Numbered from the stretch's first letter, positions 8,390 through 17,436 are shown. The stretch is 64,000 bases of DNA from Streptomyces sp. NBC_00459 (GCF_036013955.1 NZ_CP107903.1:3596001-3660000); one strand, 5' to 3'. The notes: generated by a model not told the origin, from the sequence alone. Program-made: numbers and translations.

Positions 8390-8405
8390 GCATGTCCAGA
8401 CCAAT
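8390..8405. promoter_or_regulatory. Second, degenerate dre-like site
   Basis: TGTCCAGACC at 8393-8402 matches 8 of 10 core positions of the DasR site and is followed by AAT. It is centred 40 bases from the stronger site at 8350, close to four helical turns, which would permit cooperative binding on one face. Confidence 0.4.
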
Positions 8406-8427
8406 CACGGGCCCGACTCCCCCACCC

Positions 8428-9555
8428 TCACGCCCCGGACTCGCTCCGCCCCGCGCAGAACGCGACCGTCAGGTCCTTGACCAGTGCCTTGCGTTCGTAG
8501 TCGTCCAGTTCGACCAGACCGCGCAGGGTCAGCCGGGTCACCGTGTCCTCCACCGAGTCGACGACGGAGGTGAGCGTGGCGGCCCGGTGCTGGGCGTCCA
8601 GGGCGGCGATGCGGCGGCGGGTCATCGCGGCGGCGACCTCGGGGGCGTACTCGACCCGGACCGGCAGTACCGAGAACACCTCCAGGCCGACCGGTGCCGT
8701 GTCCGCCGCGACCGCCCGGGTCAGCGCCTCCCCGGCCGCCTCCATCGCCCGCTTTCCCGCGCCCGGCATCTCCACCGGCACCCGGACGAGCGCCGCCTCG
8801 ACGCACTCGCGCAGATAGGTCTCGTGGTCCTCGACCCCGAGCGTGGCCCGCGCGGTGTCCCGCACCCGCCACACCACCAGGACGACGACCCGCAGCGCGA
8901 CCCCGCTCGCGTCGGCCGCCGGCATCGGCTCACCACGCCAGTGCCGCAGCCGTACGTCGACCCGGGCACGCAGAAGAAGCGGGTTGACCCACAGCAGGCC
9001 GGTGCGCCGGACCGTTCCGCGGTAGCGGCCGAACAGGCCGAGCACCCAGGCCCGTCCGGTCCGCCCGCGCGCCAGCCCACCGAAGCCGAACAGCCCGAGG
9101 GCGCCCGCTCCGGCGAACGCCGCCCACTGGGCCGGGCCGAGACCGGCGCCCGCGTACGTCGCCGGGAGCCGCAGCGCCTCCACCGCGAGGTGCGGCAGCG
9201 CGCCCGCCCACCAGGAGGTGAGCACGCCCCCGGCCACCCCGGTGGCACCGGCGAGCACGCCCACCGCGCCGGGCAGCACCCGCGCCGGGCGCTCCACCAG
9301 GTCCGGGTCGACCGTCAGAACCGCCGGGCGCGGCGCGGCCGGTGCGGGTCTGCGGACGCGCGGCTGCTCGCCCGTACCCTGCCTGCGCCCCACGACGGCG
9401 GGCCGCAGCGGCACCGACACCGGGTCGGGTTCGTCGCGGAACAGCAGGTGGACGGGGATCTCGGTGGTCGCCTCGTTCTGGATGAGCCGGGCGGGCCGGG
9501 ATCCGCTGTCCGGGGGGCCCTCCGGGTCAGGTGTGTGTTCGGTAGTCGTACTCAT
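8428..9555 (-). CDS. SPFH/band-7 domain protein
   Basis: About 375 residues from the ATG at 9555, which has GGAGG six bases upstream; the open frame continues upstream but lacks coding character. The N-terminal 100 residues are Pro/Arg-rich and cytoplasmic. Hydrophobic segments follow around 'VLAGATGVAGGVLTSWWAG' and 'WAAFAGAGALGLFGFGG'. Then comes an SPFH (band-7/stomatin) domain with 'GLLWVNPLLLRARVDVRLRHW', a YLRECVEAAL stretch and the C-terminal 'AAAMTRRRIAALDAQHRAAT' helix. Such proteins scaffold membrane microdomains. It sits between the monooxygenase and the cell-wall amidase-like gene near cslA, so a role in organising the tip glycan machinery is possible but unproven. Confidence 0.82.
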   Translation of the reverse strand: MSTTTEHTPDPEGPPDSGSRPARLIQNEATTEIPVHLLFRDEPDPVSVPLRPAVVGRRQGTGEQPRVRRPAPAAPRPAVLTVDPDLVERPARVLPGAVGVLAGATGVAGGVLTSWWAGALPHLAVEALRLPATYAGAGLGPAQWAAFAGAGALGLFGFGGLARGRTGRAWVLGLFGRYRGTVRRTGLLWVNPLLLRARVDVRLRHWRGEPMPAADASGVALRVVVLVVWRVRDTARATLGVEDHETYLRECVEAALVRVPVEMPGAGKRAMEAAGEALTRAVAADTAPVGLEVFSVLPVRVEYAPEVAAAMTRRRIAALDAQHRAATLTSVVDSVEDTVTRLTLRGLVELDDYERKALVKDLTVAFCAGRSESGA

Positions 9556-9640
9556 TTGTGCCTCCAGCCTCCGCGCCAGATGCGTCACAACAGTGGTTAC
9601 CGGCCAACCGGCGCGTGCCGGGTACGGGCCGGGGTGTGCG

Positions 9641-11086
9641 TCACGAGGAGAAGAGGCGGCGCCAGGTCTCCGGGCCGGGGTAGCCGTCGGCCGCGCCGCC
9701 CCGCCAGCCCTGGGCGCGTTGGAAGGCCTGCACCGCACGGCGGTCCGCCTCGTTCCAGCGTGAGTCGGGACGGGTCGTGTAGTACCGCCCGAACCCCTTC
9801 TTCACCAGCTGCTTTCCGAGCTGGGTGACGTGCGGGCTGCTGGAGCCCGGCCGGAACAGGCCCCGTCCGGGGAACTCGGGGACCGCTTTGCCGGCGGACG
9901 GTGGACCGGCGGCGCCGGGGACCGTTCCCGGAGCCGTTCCCGGGGCCGTTCCGGAGTCGGTTCCGGGCGCCGGGCCTTCCGGCCCGTCATCGGCCCCGAT
10001 GTCGTTCCCCATCCCGGTCACCAGCAGTTCCCAGGTACGCGGCCCCGGCAGTCCGTCCGCCGCCGTGCCCTGCCAGCCCTGGGCCTGCTGGAACGCCCGG
10101 GTCGCCCTGCGGTCCGCGTCCGACCAGCGCGGGCCGGGGCCCGAGGTGTAGTAGCGGGCGCCGCCGCGCTCCACGAGCATCCGGCCGAGCTGGGTCACGT
10201 ACTTGTTGCTGGCGCCGGTACCGAAGTACGCCCGCCCCGGGAACCGGGCCGCCGGGTCCGGGGATGCGCCGGGTGCCGAGCCCACCGTGCCGTCCGTGTC
10301 GTCCGGGTCGTCCGCGCCGGCGGTGTCGCCCGGGTCCGAGGTGCCGCCCGTGTTCGCGGCGAGGCCCTTGTAGCGGTAGGCCTGATAACGGTCCGAGTGG
10401 CTCCAGTACGCGAGCGGGGTGGCCTGCCGGCGGGCGTGCGGGCGGGTCTCCTCGTAGGCGATGTAATAGGTGTGCGTGTAGTCCGTCCAGCCGCCGAAAA
10501 TGACGACGTGCGAGCCCTTCTCCGGGTCCGACGGATTGTGGAACAGGAGAATGTCTCCGGGTTGCAGATCCTCCTTCGGAATGAGTACTCCGTACTTGTC
10601 GAGGCTGCCCGTCCATTCGTTCCCCGGGAGGTTCCAGGCCATGGAGACGAAGCCCGAGCAGTCCTGCCGGTAACCGTCTCCCCAATAGGTGCTCATGCTG
10701 TACGGCACCCGCGCGGCGACCCAGGTCCTGGCCCGGTTGACGATCTCCGCCCGGGTGGTCGGCCGGAGCTTTCCCCATGCCGGTTTCCCGGCCGGGCCGT
10801 GCAGCGGGGCCTTGCCGCCCTGAGGGGTGTCGGGCTCGTCACCTGCGGGTACGCCCGGACGGTGGGGGGCTTGCGGGGCGGCTGCGGCCGGCAGGGCGTG
10901 CCCCGCGCCGAGCACCGTGGAGGCCGTCGCGGCGACGACGAGGGTCCGCCGTACCGCCGTACGGGCGGGTCCCGGACCCGTTCCCGAGACCGGTCCGGAA
11001 TACGGGGCGACCTGTCGCCGAAGAACACATCCGGGGCATTCGCAGTCGCTCGCGGGATCGAATTCCTCGAATACCGGAGTCGCCAT
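9641..11086 (-). CDS. Secreted amidase-like protein with two peptidoglycan-binding-type repeats
   Basis: About 481 residues from the ATG at 11086, preceded by GAGGGGAATCGT. Near the N terminus is a small cysteine cluster, SDCECPGC, then an Arg pair and a hydrophobic export segment ending in PAAAAP. A cysteine-peptidase-like domain follows: catalytic Cys in 'YRQDCSGFVSMAW' and His in 'KGSHVVIFGGW', resembling NlpC/P60 or CHAP enzymes. Two C-terminal repeats share 'FPGR..YFRPG/GTG..VTQLG..LV..G.RYY' and 'DRRA..AFQ.AQGW', typical of peptidoglycan_binding_1 modules, joined by Thr/Gly/Pro linkers. It probably cuts or binds the wall near growth sites. The enzymatic assignment is by motif only. Confidence 0.8.
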   Translation of the reverse strand: MATPVFEEFDPASDCECPGCVLRRQVAPYSGPVSGTGPGPARTAVRRTLVVAATASTVLGAGHALPAAAAPQAPHRPGVPAGDEPDTPQGGKAPLHGPAGKPAWGKLRPTTRAEIVNRARTWVAARVPYSMSTYWGDGYRQDCSGFVSMAWNLPGNEWTGSLDKYGVLIPKEDLQPGDILLFHNPSDPEKGSHVVIFGGWTDYTHTYYIAYEETRPHARRQATPLAYWSHSDRYQAYRYKGLAANTGGTSDPGDTAGADDPDDTDGTVGSAPGASPDPAARFPGRAYFGTGASNKYVTQLGRMLVERGGARYYTSGPGPRWSDADRRATRAFQQAQGWQGTAADGLPGPRTWELLVTGMGNDIGADDGPEGPAPGTDSGTAPGTAPGTVPGAAGPPSAGKAVPEFPGRGLFRPGSSSPHVTQLGKQLVKKGFGRYYTTRPDSRWNEADRRAVQAFQRAQGWRGGAADGYPGPETWRRLFSS

Positions 11087-11267
11087 ACGATTCCCCTCAC
11101 GTCCCAGGCGATGACTTGCGCGCTTCTGCACCCTCGCAGTTTCTCAACTGTCACCCGCTGTCGCATGTTGACGGTCCGAATGATGTACAGCCGGCGTTCG
11201 GCCCGGCGCGCGAGTCGGGCGGTCCGGACCACCCATCGGTGTCGGGTAGAGTTGTCGACGTCACCGC

Positions 11268-11341
11268 GCGCCGCTAGCTCAGTTGGTTAGAGCAGCTGAC
11301 TCTTAATCAGCGGGTCCGGGGTTCGAGTCCCTGGCGGCGCA
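11268..11341 (+). tRNA. tRNA-Lys (anticodon CUU), second copy
   Basis: Base-for-base the same as the tRNA at 5225-5298, with the same acceptor, anticodon loop CTCTTAA and T-arm. It is transcribed in the same direction, 6,043 bases downstream of the first copy (start to start). The flanks differ, so only the tRNA body is duplicated. Confidence 0.97.
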
Positions 11342-11352
11342 CAGACGAACGG

Positions 11353-11380
11353 CAGGCCCTCCGCTGAGGCGGGGGGCCTG
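11353..11380 (+). terminator. Hairpin terminator after second tRNA-Lys
   Basis: Arms CAGGCCCTCCGC (11353-11364) and GCGGGGGGCCTG (11369-11380) pair with one G-T wobble around TGAG. It starts 12 bases after the tRNA and is followed by TTCG. Confidence 0.8.
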
Positions 11381-11791
11381 TTCGCGTACTGACCGTAAAC
11401 ACTTCGGAACCATCCGCGCACAAGCGGTCCCAATTGCACCAATCGGGCTCAACAGCCGTCACAATGAGCGCGTATGACCGGTAAACACCGTGTTTCGCAT
11501 CTTGCGATCATGCTGAACGGCGTAGAACCCTGGGCTGCAAGATGCTGCGGATACGCAGCCATTGGGGGCGGACCGGTTGCGCCGGCACGGGGATGGGGCC
11601 TCGTTCATGAACGGATGCCGAGGGGGGCATCATGCAACCGGAAGGGCGCTCTTCCATGTCTATAGAGTGTGGATTATGGATGACGTGGGGGCAGTGGTCC
11701 ATTACTGATGCGTCTGTGACGGCCAAGGGGGGCCCAGCAGACGTATAAGAACCGACAAACACGCGGTGACATGCGTGTGGGGGGATGACTC
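11381..11791. other. Intergenic region / promoter and leader of cslA
   Basis: About 410 bases without a convincing gene. Small frames here have no ribosome-binding site or coding bias. It must contain the cslA promoter; an AT-rich patch TCTATAGAGTG near 11660 is the most promoter-like spot. Short arms CACGC (11760) and GCGTG (11773) flank the bases just before the cslA ribosome-binding site GGGGGG. Confidence 0.4.
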
Positions 11792-13840
11792 ATGACGTCG
11801 ACGCCGACGGGCGCCCGGCATAACTTCGACGCATCACAGACGACCCAGCTCAGGGTGCCGTCAAACCGGACCGGTGGATTCCGCCGGATCAAGAAGAGTC
11901 TGCCGAAGTACGACTACGAGCACTACAGCCGGCTGGCCGGACCCCTCACACAGCCCGACCCGACCAAGCCGTACACGGTCAAGTACCGGTCTCTGCTCTC
12001 CCAGGAGCCGCACCGCCTGCGGGCCGCGCTGATGCTGGGCGCCGCACCGCTGCTCTCCGTCGTCCTGCTGGTCTGGCTGCTCCAGCCCGCGCACTGGACG
12101 GAACGCGACTACCCGGCCTTCGACTTCCTGCCGGCGCTCGACATCGTGATGCTCGTCTCGATCGGCCTGATCGAGCTGTTCCGCTGCCTGAACGTGCTGT
12201 CGAACGCGCACGCCACGCTGGTCGCCCGCGACCCGATCCCGGTGGTGCCCGAGACCGGCACGAGAGTGGCGTTCCTCACCTCCTTCGTGCCCGGCAAGGA
12301 ACCGCTGGACATGGTGACCAAGACGCTCGAAGCCGCGGTGCGGATCCGGCACCGCGGCCTCATGCATGTCTGGCTGCTGGACGAGGGCGACGACCCCGAG
12401 GTGAAGGCCGTCTGCGCCCGCCTCGGGGTGCACCACTTCTCCCGCAAGGGCATCGCGAAGTGGAACCAGCCCAAGGGCCCGCACCGCGCCAAGACGAAGC
12501 ACGGCAACTACAACGCCTGGCTCGACGCGCACGGCGACGACTACGACTTCTTCGCCTCCGTCGACACCGACCACGTACCGCTGCCCAACTACCTGGAGCG
12601 GATGCTCGGCTTCTTCCGGGACCCGAACATCGGCTTCGTCATCGGCCCGCAGGTGTACGGCAACTACGACAACTTCGTCACCAAGGCCGCCGAGTCCCAG
12701 CAGTTCCTCTTCCACGCGCTGATCCAGCGGGCCGGCAACGCCTACGGCTCCCCGATGTTCGTGGGGACCAGCAACGCCGTACGCATCAGCGCGCTGAAGC
12801 AGATCGGCGGGCTGTACGACTCGATCACCGAGGACATGGCGACCGGCTTCGAGATCCACCGCCACAAGAACCCGGCGACGGGCAAGAAGTGGCGCTCGGT
12901 CTACACGCCGGACGTGCTCGCGGTCGGTGAGGGTCCCAGTGCCTGGACGGACTTCTTCACCCAGCAGATGCGCTGGTCGCGCGGGACGTACGAGACGATC
13001 CTCAAGCAGTACTGGAAGGGCTGGTACTCGCTGCCGCCGAGCAAGCTCTTCAACTACACGATGATGATCATCTTCTACCCGATGTCCGCCCTCAACTGGA
13101 TCCTGGCCGCGCTGAGTTGCGCGCTGTTCCTGGGCCTGGGCGCCTCGGGTGTGAACATCGACCCGACCGTGTGGCTGATGCTCTACGGCAACGCCTCGGC
13201 GCTGCAGATCGGCCTGTACATCTGGAACCGCCGGCACAACGTCTCCCCGCACGAGCCCGAGGGCTCCGGCGGTGTGGCGGGCATGGTCATGTCGGCGCTG
13301 TCCGCGCCGCTCTACGCGAAGGCCCTGATCGACTCGGCGCTGCGGCGCAAGAGCAAGTTCGTGGTCACGCCCAAGGGCGACTCGGCGAGCCCGGACCGCT
13401 GGTTCGCGACGTTCCGCTACCACTGGTACTTCATCCTGATCTTCGGCGGCTCGATCGCGGCCGGCTTCACCTTCGGGCACTCGCACCCCGCGATGATCAT
13501 CTGGGCGACGTTCGCCACGGCGATCACCGCGACGCCGATGGTCGTCTGGCGGCTCATGCTGCGCCAGGAGAAGAAGAAGCTCGCCGCCGGCCCCGGTCCC
13601 GCCGAACCGCAGGACGCCGTGGCCACGCCGCAGCCGTTCGTGCCCGCCCAGCCGACGCCACACGCGCCACACGGCTCACTTCCGTCGCACGCCCCACACG
13701 CCCCCCACTCCACCCACGCGCCGCAGCACAAGCCCCAGTGGGCCGCATCGGGCGGGACCGGCGGGGGCAGCGTAGGGGGCGAGGGCAACGACCAGACCAT
13801 GCAGATCGCCCTTGGTGGACTTGGGGGACGTAAGGAATGA
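11792..13840 (+). CDS. cslA: Cellulose synthase-like family 2 glycosyltransferase CslA
   Basis: A 682-residue processive membrane glycosyltransferase that makes the beta-glycan at Streptomyces hyphal tips. Two transmembrane helices (about 78-98 and 116-135) precede the GT2 domain. Catalytic motifs are complete: Asp197-Asp200 in LLDEGDD, D258xD260, TED at 346-348 and QQMRW at 391-395. Further helices follow from about 410. The tail beyond residue 600 is His/Pro/Ala-rich (HAPHG, HAPHAPHS, HAPQHK), perhaps metal-binding or a partner contact. It lacks a PilZ domain. The start ATG has GGGGGGATGACTC before it. The stop overlaps glxA as ATGA, so the synthase and oxidase are translationally coupled. 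Confidence 0.96.
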   Translation: MTSTPTGARHNFDASQTTQLRVPSNRTGGFRRIKKSLPKYDYEHYSRLAGPLTQPDPTKPYTVKYRSLLSQEPHRLRAALMLGAAPLLSVVLLVWLLQPAHWTERDYPAFDFLPALDIVMLVSIGLIELFRCLNVLSNAHATLVARDPIPVVPETGTRVAFLTSFVPGKEPLDMVTKTLEAAVRIRHRGLMHVWLLDEGDDPEVKAVCARLGVHHFSRKGIAKWNQPKGPHRAKTKHGNYNAWLDAHGDDYDFFASVDTDHVPLPNYLERMLGFFRDPNIGFVIGPQVYGNYDNFVTKAAESQQFLFHALIQRAGNAYGSPMFVGTSNAVRISALKQIGGLYDSITEDMATGFEIHRHKNPATGKKWRSVYTPDVLAVGEGPSAWTDFFTQQMRWSRGTYETILKQYWKGWYSLPPSKLFNYTMMIIFYPMSALNWILAALSCALFLGLGASGVNIDPTVWLMLYGNASALQIGLYIWNRRHNVSPHEPEGSGGVAGMVMSALSAPLYAKALIDSALRRKSKFVVTPKGDSASPDRWFATFRYHWYFILIFGGSIAAGFTFGHSHPAMIIWATFATAITATPMVVWRLMLRQEKKKLAAGPGPAEPQDAVATPQPFVPAQPTPHAPHGSLPSHAPHAPHSTHAPQHKPQWAASGGTGGGSVGGEGNDQTMQIALGGLGGRKE

Positions 13841-15774
13841 CAGACCGTGCAGGCCGCCGCCGCGCCCGTCGTCTCGCGATAGGCACGGCGGTGGTCCTCG
13901 CGTTGGCGGGGATGAACGGGCCGTGGGTGTACCGCTTCAGTACCGAGAAGTACCACGACTACAAGATCAACAGACCGGAGTACAAGGCCGAGAACGGCAA
14001 GTGGGAGGTGGTGAACTTCCCGGAGGAGTACCGGCAGAACACCATCCACGCGGCCCTGCTGCACACCGGCAAGGTGCTCCTCGTCGCGGGCTCCGGCAAC
14101 AACGCGGACAACTTCGACGCGAAGAAGTTCGACACCCGCGTCTGGGACCCGGTCAAGGGCACGATCAAGAAGATCCCGACGCCCGCCGACCTGTTCTGCA
14201 CCGGCCACACGCAGCTCTCCAACGGCAATCTGCTGATCGCGGGCGGTACGAAGCGGTACGAGAAGCTGAAGGGTGACGTCACCAAGGCGGGCGGCCTGAT
14301 GGTCGTCCACAACGAGAACCCGGACAAGCCGATCACCCTGCCCGCGGGCACCAAGTTCACCGGCAAGGAGAACGGCAAGACGTTCGTGTCGAAGGACCCG
14401 GTCGTCGTGGAGCGCGCGACGAAGGTCTTCGACAAGGCGACGGGCGCGTTCCTGCGCAACGAGCCGGGGCTCGGCCGAATCTATGTCGAGGCGCAGAAGA
14501 AGGGCGCCAAGTACGAGACCGGTACGCAGGACAACTACCGCGTGCAGGGCCTGTCGGGCGCCGACTCCCGCAACACGTACGGCATCGCCGAGAAGATCGC
14601 CCTGGACAAGAAGGACTTCCAGGGCATCCGGGACGCCTATGAGTTCGACCCGGTCGCCGAGAAGTACATCAAGGTCGACCCGATGAACGAGGCCCGCTGG
14701 TACCCCACGCTCACGACCATGTCGGACGGCAAGATCCTCAGCCTCTCCGGCCTGGACGAGATCGGCCAGCTGGTGCCGGGCAAGAACGAGGTGTACGACC
14801 CGAAGACCAAGAAGTGGACGTACACGACCCACACACGCCAGTTCCCGACGTACCCGGCGATCTCGCTGATGCAGAACGGCGAGATGTTCTACTCGGGCGC
14901 GAACGCGGGCTACGGCCCCGACAACGTCGGCCGTGACCCGGGCGTCTGGAACGTGGCGACCAACAAGTTCACCAAGCTGAAGGGTCTGAGCGACCCCAAC
15001 ATGCTGGAGACCGCCGGCACGGTGCTGCTGCCGCCGGCGCAGGACGAGAAGTACATGGTGATCGGCGGGGGCGGGGTCGGCGAGTCCAAGCTCTCCAGCA
15101 GGAAGACCCGCGTGATCGACCTCCTGGCGGACGACCCGAAGTTCACGGACGGCCCGTCCCTGGAGAAGGGGACGCGCTACCCGCAGTACTCGATCCTGCC
15201 CGACGACACGGTGATGATCTCGGGCGGCTCGGAGGACTACCGGGGCCGTGGCGACTCCAACATCCTCCAGGCCCGTATGTACGACGCGAAGACCGGCAAG
15301 ATGAACAGGGTCGCCGACCCTCTGGTGGGCCGGAACTACCACTCGGGCTCGATCCTGCTGCCCGACGGCCGTCTCATGTTCTTCGGCTCGGACTCGCTGT
15401 ACGCGGACAAGGCCGACACCAAGCCGGGCAAGTTCGAGCAGCGCATCGAGATCTACACGCCGCCGTACCTGTACCGCGACGCGCAGCCCTCGCTGTCGGG
15501 AGGCCCGCAGACGATCGCACGCGGCGCGTCGGGGACCTTCAAGTCCCAGCACACGTCGACGATCAAGGCGGCCCGTCTGATCCGCCCGAGCGCCTCGACG
15601 CACGTCACGGACGTCGACCAGCGCTCCATCGCCCTCGACCTGAAGAAGACGAAGGACAGCATCACGGTGACGGTCCCGAAGAACCGGAACCTGGTGGAGT
15701 CGGGCTGGTACATGCTCTTCGTCACGGACGACCAGGGCACACCGAGCAAGGCCCAGTGGGTCAAGGTGCCTTGA
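13837..15774 (+). CDS. glxA: Copper-radical galactose oxidase-like protein GlxA
   Basis: A 645-residue mononuclear copper-radical oxidase, anchored by one N-terminal helix (about 12-30) with the bulk outside the membrane. The active site matches Streptomyces GlxA exactly in numbering: Cys121 and Tyr289 for the thioether crosslink, Trp288 stacking over it, Tyr501-His502 and His589 as copper ligands. Kelch-like repeats make the propeller and the C-terminal Ig-like domain begins near 545. It oxidises the CslA glycan in current models of hyphal tip growth, and is needed for aerial development in S. lividans. It overlaps cslA by four bases. Confidence 0.96.
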   Translation: MTDRAGRRRARRLAIGTAVVLALAGMNGPWVYRFSTEKYHDYKINRPEYKAENGKWEVVNFPEEYRQNTIHAALLHTGKVLLVAGSGNNADNFDAKKFDTRVWDPVKGTIKKIPTPADLFCTGHTQLSNGNLLIAGGTKRYEKLKGDVTKAGGLMVVHNENPDKPITLPAGTKFTGKENGKTFVSKDPVVVERATKVFDKATGAFLRNEPGLGRIYVEAQKKGAKYETGTQDNYRVQGLSGADSRNTYGIAEKIALDKKDFQGIRDAYEFDPVAEKYIKVDPMNEARWYPTLTTMSDGKILSLSGLDEIGQLVPGKNEVYDPKTKKWTYTTHTRQFPTYPAISLMQNGEMFYSGANAGYGPDNVGRDPGVWNVATNKFTKLKGLSDPNMLETAGTVLLPPAQDEKYMVIGGGGVGESKLSSRKTRVIDLLADDPKFTDGPSLEKGTRYPQYSILPDDTVMISGGSEDYRGRGDSNILQARMYDAKTGKMNRVADPLVGRNYHSGSILLPDGRLMFFGSDSLYADKADTKPGKFEQRIEIYTPPYLYRDAQPSLSGGPQTIARGASGTFKSQHTSTIKAARLIRPSASTHVTDVDQRSIALDLKKTKDSITVTVPKNRNLVESGWYMLFVTDDQGTPSKAQWVKVP

Positions 15775-15782
15775 TCGGGCTG

Positions 15783-15830
15783 CGAAAGCCGGTTGGCGCC
15801 CTTCGAAAGAAGGGCGCCAACCGGCTTTCG
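15783..15830. terminator. Strong bidirectional hairpin between glxA and cslZ
   Basis: Perfect 22-base inverted arms at 15783-15804 and 15809-15830 around GAAA. It starts nine bases after the glxA stop and lies between two convergent genes. It is directly followed by a copy of the dispersed repeat at 15837. Confidence 0.9.
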
Positions 15831-15836
15831 CCTTTC

Positions 15837-15886
15837 AGGGGCGCGGGGAACTGCGCGACAAGCCACGACGCACCCGCAGCCGACAC
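15837..15886 (+). repeat. Dispersed intergenic repeat, copy 1
   Basis: Core AGGGGCGCGGGGAACTGCGC, then GACAAGCC, then an ACCCGCAGCCG block. The same core occurs at 27025 (plus strand) and 53387-53345 (minus strand). All three copies lie between convergent gene ends. The sequence is familiar as a recurring Streptomyces intergenic element whose translation reads RGAGNCATS. Confidence 0.85.
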
Positions 15887-15911
15887 GCCACAGAACCCCC
15901 CACCCCCTTGG

Positions 15912-16943
15912 TCACCCAGTGGCCTTCGCAAGCTTCAACGCATAAGAAGCCCACCACTGCCCGGCCTTCGGCCCCCCCTTGCACTCCCCGTCGGACTCCC
16001 CGGGCCGCTTGACCCACAGATACGCGTCCACAAGCGGATCAGCCGTCTTCACGGTCGGAGACTCCCCCAGCGCCCTCCCGGGAGGGTTGCACCAGTTCTC
16101 GTCCGCCTCGCCCCCGGTGTAGGGCCCGTTCCCGTTACGGGACGTGTCCACCACGAAGTGCTTCCCGCCGACCTTCGCGGACAGTTCCTTGCCGTACTTG
16201 ATGGAGTCGGCCGTCGAGTAGAAGTTGGACACGTTGACGGAGAACCCGTCCGCCTTCTCGATGCCCGCCCACTTGAGCGGCTCGAAGATCTGGTCGGGAT
16301 GTGTCCATCCCGCGTTCCCCGCGTCCAGGTACACCTTCGTGTTCTTCAGCGCCGAGAGCGTGTCGATCGCGCCGCTCAGCAGGTCGTACCGCTCCTCGTG
16401 GAACTCGTCCTGGGTGCAGCCGTCCACCAGGTGGAGGATCGCGTCCGGTTCCAGGATCACCGTGGCCGCGCGGTCGCCGATGCCCTTGGCGACGCCGTCG
16501 ATCCAGGCGCGGTAGCTGTCGCCGTCGGCGGCGCCTCCGCTCGAGTACTGGCCGCAGTCGCGGTGCGGGATGTTGTAGAGGACGAGGAGTGCGGAGCGGT
16601 CCGCCTTCTGCGCGGCCTCCGTGAAGCCGCGGGCCTCCGCCTCCGGGTTCTCCGGGCTGATCCACTCACCTGTCGGCTGCTCGGCGATCTTCCGGATCTG
16701 CTCGGCGTCCGTGGTCTTGTCGTCCTTGACGTACGCGGCGACCTGTTCCGCCGCGTTGCCGTCGGGGTTCACCCAGAACGGGTTGGTCCCCTTGGGCTGC
16801 TGGGTGATCCGGGCTTCCGCCTCCTTGCCCGGCTCGTCGCCGTCCCCCTTGTCGGAGGACCCGGAACAACCGGTGAACAGCAGCGCCGCCCCCAGCGCCG
16901 CCACGGACGCCCGCCCCCAGGTCGCCCCCTTACTGCCGAACAT
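15912..16943 (-). CDS. cslZ: GH6 endoglucanase-like lipoprotein CslZ
   Basis: A 343-residue glycoside hydrolase family 6 protein encoded convergently to glxA. The ATG at 16943 follows GGGGGAGTTCG; seven upstream codons in the same frame are not needed. A lipobox LFTGC (Cys26) predicts lipid anchoring outside the membrane. The catalytic domain has PHRDC (Asp129), YRAWIDGVAKGIG and ILEPDA (Asp167), which are the GH6 acid and general acid positions, and a late WCNPPGRALG segment. In the cslA locus this enzyme is thought to trim or release the CslA glycan. It has no cellulose-binding module. Confidence 0.92.
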   Translation of the reverse strand: MFGSKGATWGRASVAALGAALLFTGCSGSSDKGDGDEPGKEAEARITQQPKGTNPFWVNPDGNAAEQVAAYVKDDKTTDAEQIRKIAEQPTGEWISPENPEAEARGFTEAAQKADRSALLVLYNIPHRDCGQYSSGGAADGDSYRAWIDGVAKGIGDRAATVILEPDAILHLVDGCTQDEFHEERYDLLSGAIDTLSALKNTKVYLDAGNAGWTHPDQIFEPLKWAGIEKADGFSVNVSNFYSTADSIKYGKELSAKVGGKHFVVDTSRNGNGPYTGGEADENWCNPPGRALGESPTVKTADPLVDAYLWVKRPGESDGECKGGPKAGQWWASYALKLAKATG

Positions 16944-16964
16944 CGAACTCCCCCTCGGATGCAC

Positions 16965-17436
16965 TGTCCTGGTCCCCCCCTGGATGCAGTGTCGTAAGCC
17001 TCAATCCTGACATAGGTGGCCTGGCACCCACGAGGTCGCCAGTGCCTTGTCGGTTACCTGTTACACCGTGTTCGGCCGGGGTAGACGAGGGCCGGGGACT
17101 TTGAACGCCCGGGCCCGAACCGCGACACGGAGCAGCTCGTAGAACTATCTACTACCTGCATGGATAACTCACAGCCACAGGAACGGGACTTGGCGTCAAT
17201 CTCCCTCTAGGCCTAGGCGCTCATCCGTTCTACAGTCGTCTCAGACGGCCCCAGCCCCCGGCCATCAGTTCACCGTCCGTAATCATGGGCGGGCACCGAA
17301 CCTCCCGCGCCGGTCGCCGGGTTACTCCCGCAGCCCGTGCGCCCGCGGTCGAGGACCAGCCCGGTCGACGGCTCTGGGGGGAGCGGGTCGTCGACCGGGC
17401 AGGTTGGGACTGGGAGGGACGTACCGGAGGGCAGGG
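16965..17436. other. Intergenic region upstream of cslZ
   Basis: About 470 bases with no gene I can support. It separates the cslZ start from the end of the class F sortase gene, both leftward. Small frames on either strand lack ribosome-binding sites. An AT-richer stretch near 17130-17165 (AACTATCTACTACCTGCATGG) could belong to the cslZ promoter region. Confidence 0.4.

Noticed and set aside
5225..11341. The segment between the tRNA-Lys genes as a recent integrative element
   Set aside because: It contains no integrase, excisionase or mobility gene, and the contents include the conserved cslA-associated genes, so recent integration is unlikely; only the duplicated tRNA is reported.
11474..11665. 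63-codon plus-strand frame between the tRNA and cslA
   Set aside because: It has no ribosome-binding site and no coding bias, and it overlaps the probable cslA promoter and leader.
13417..15603. 728-codon minus-strand open frame opposite glxA
   Set aside because: Antisense shadow. GlxA has every active-site residue at the expected position on the plus strand.
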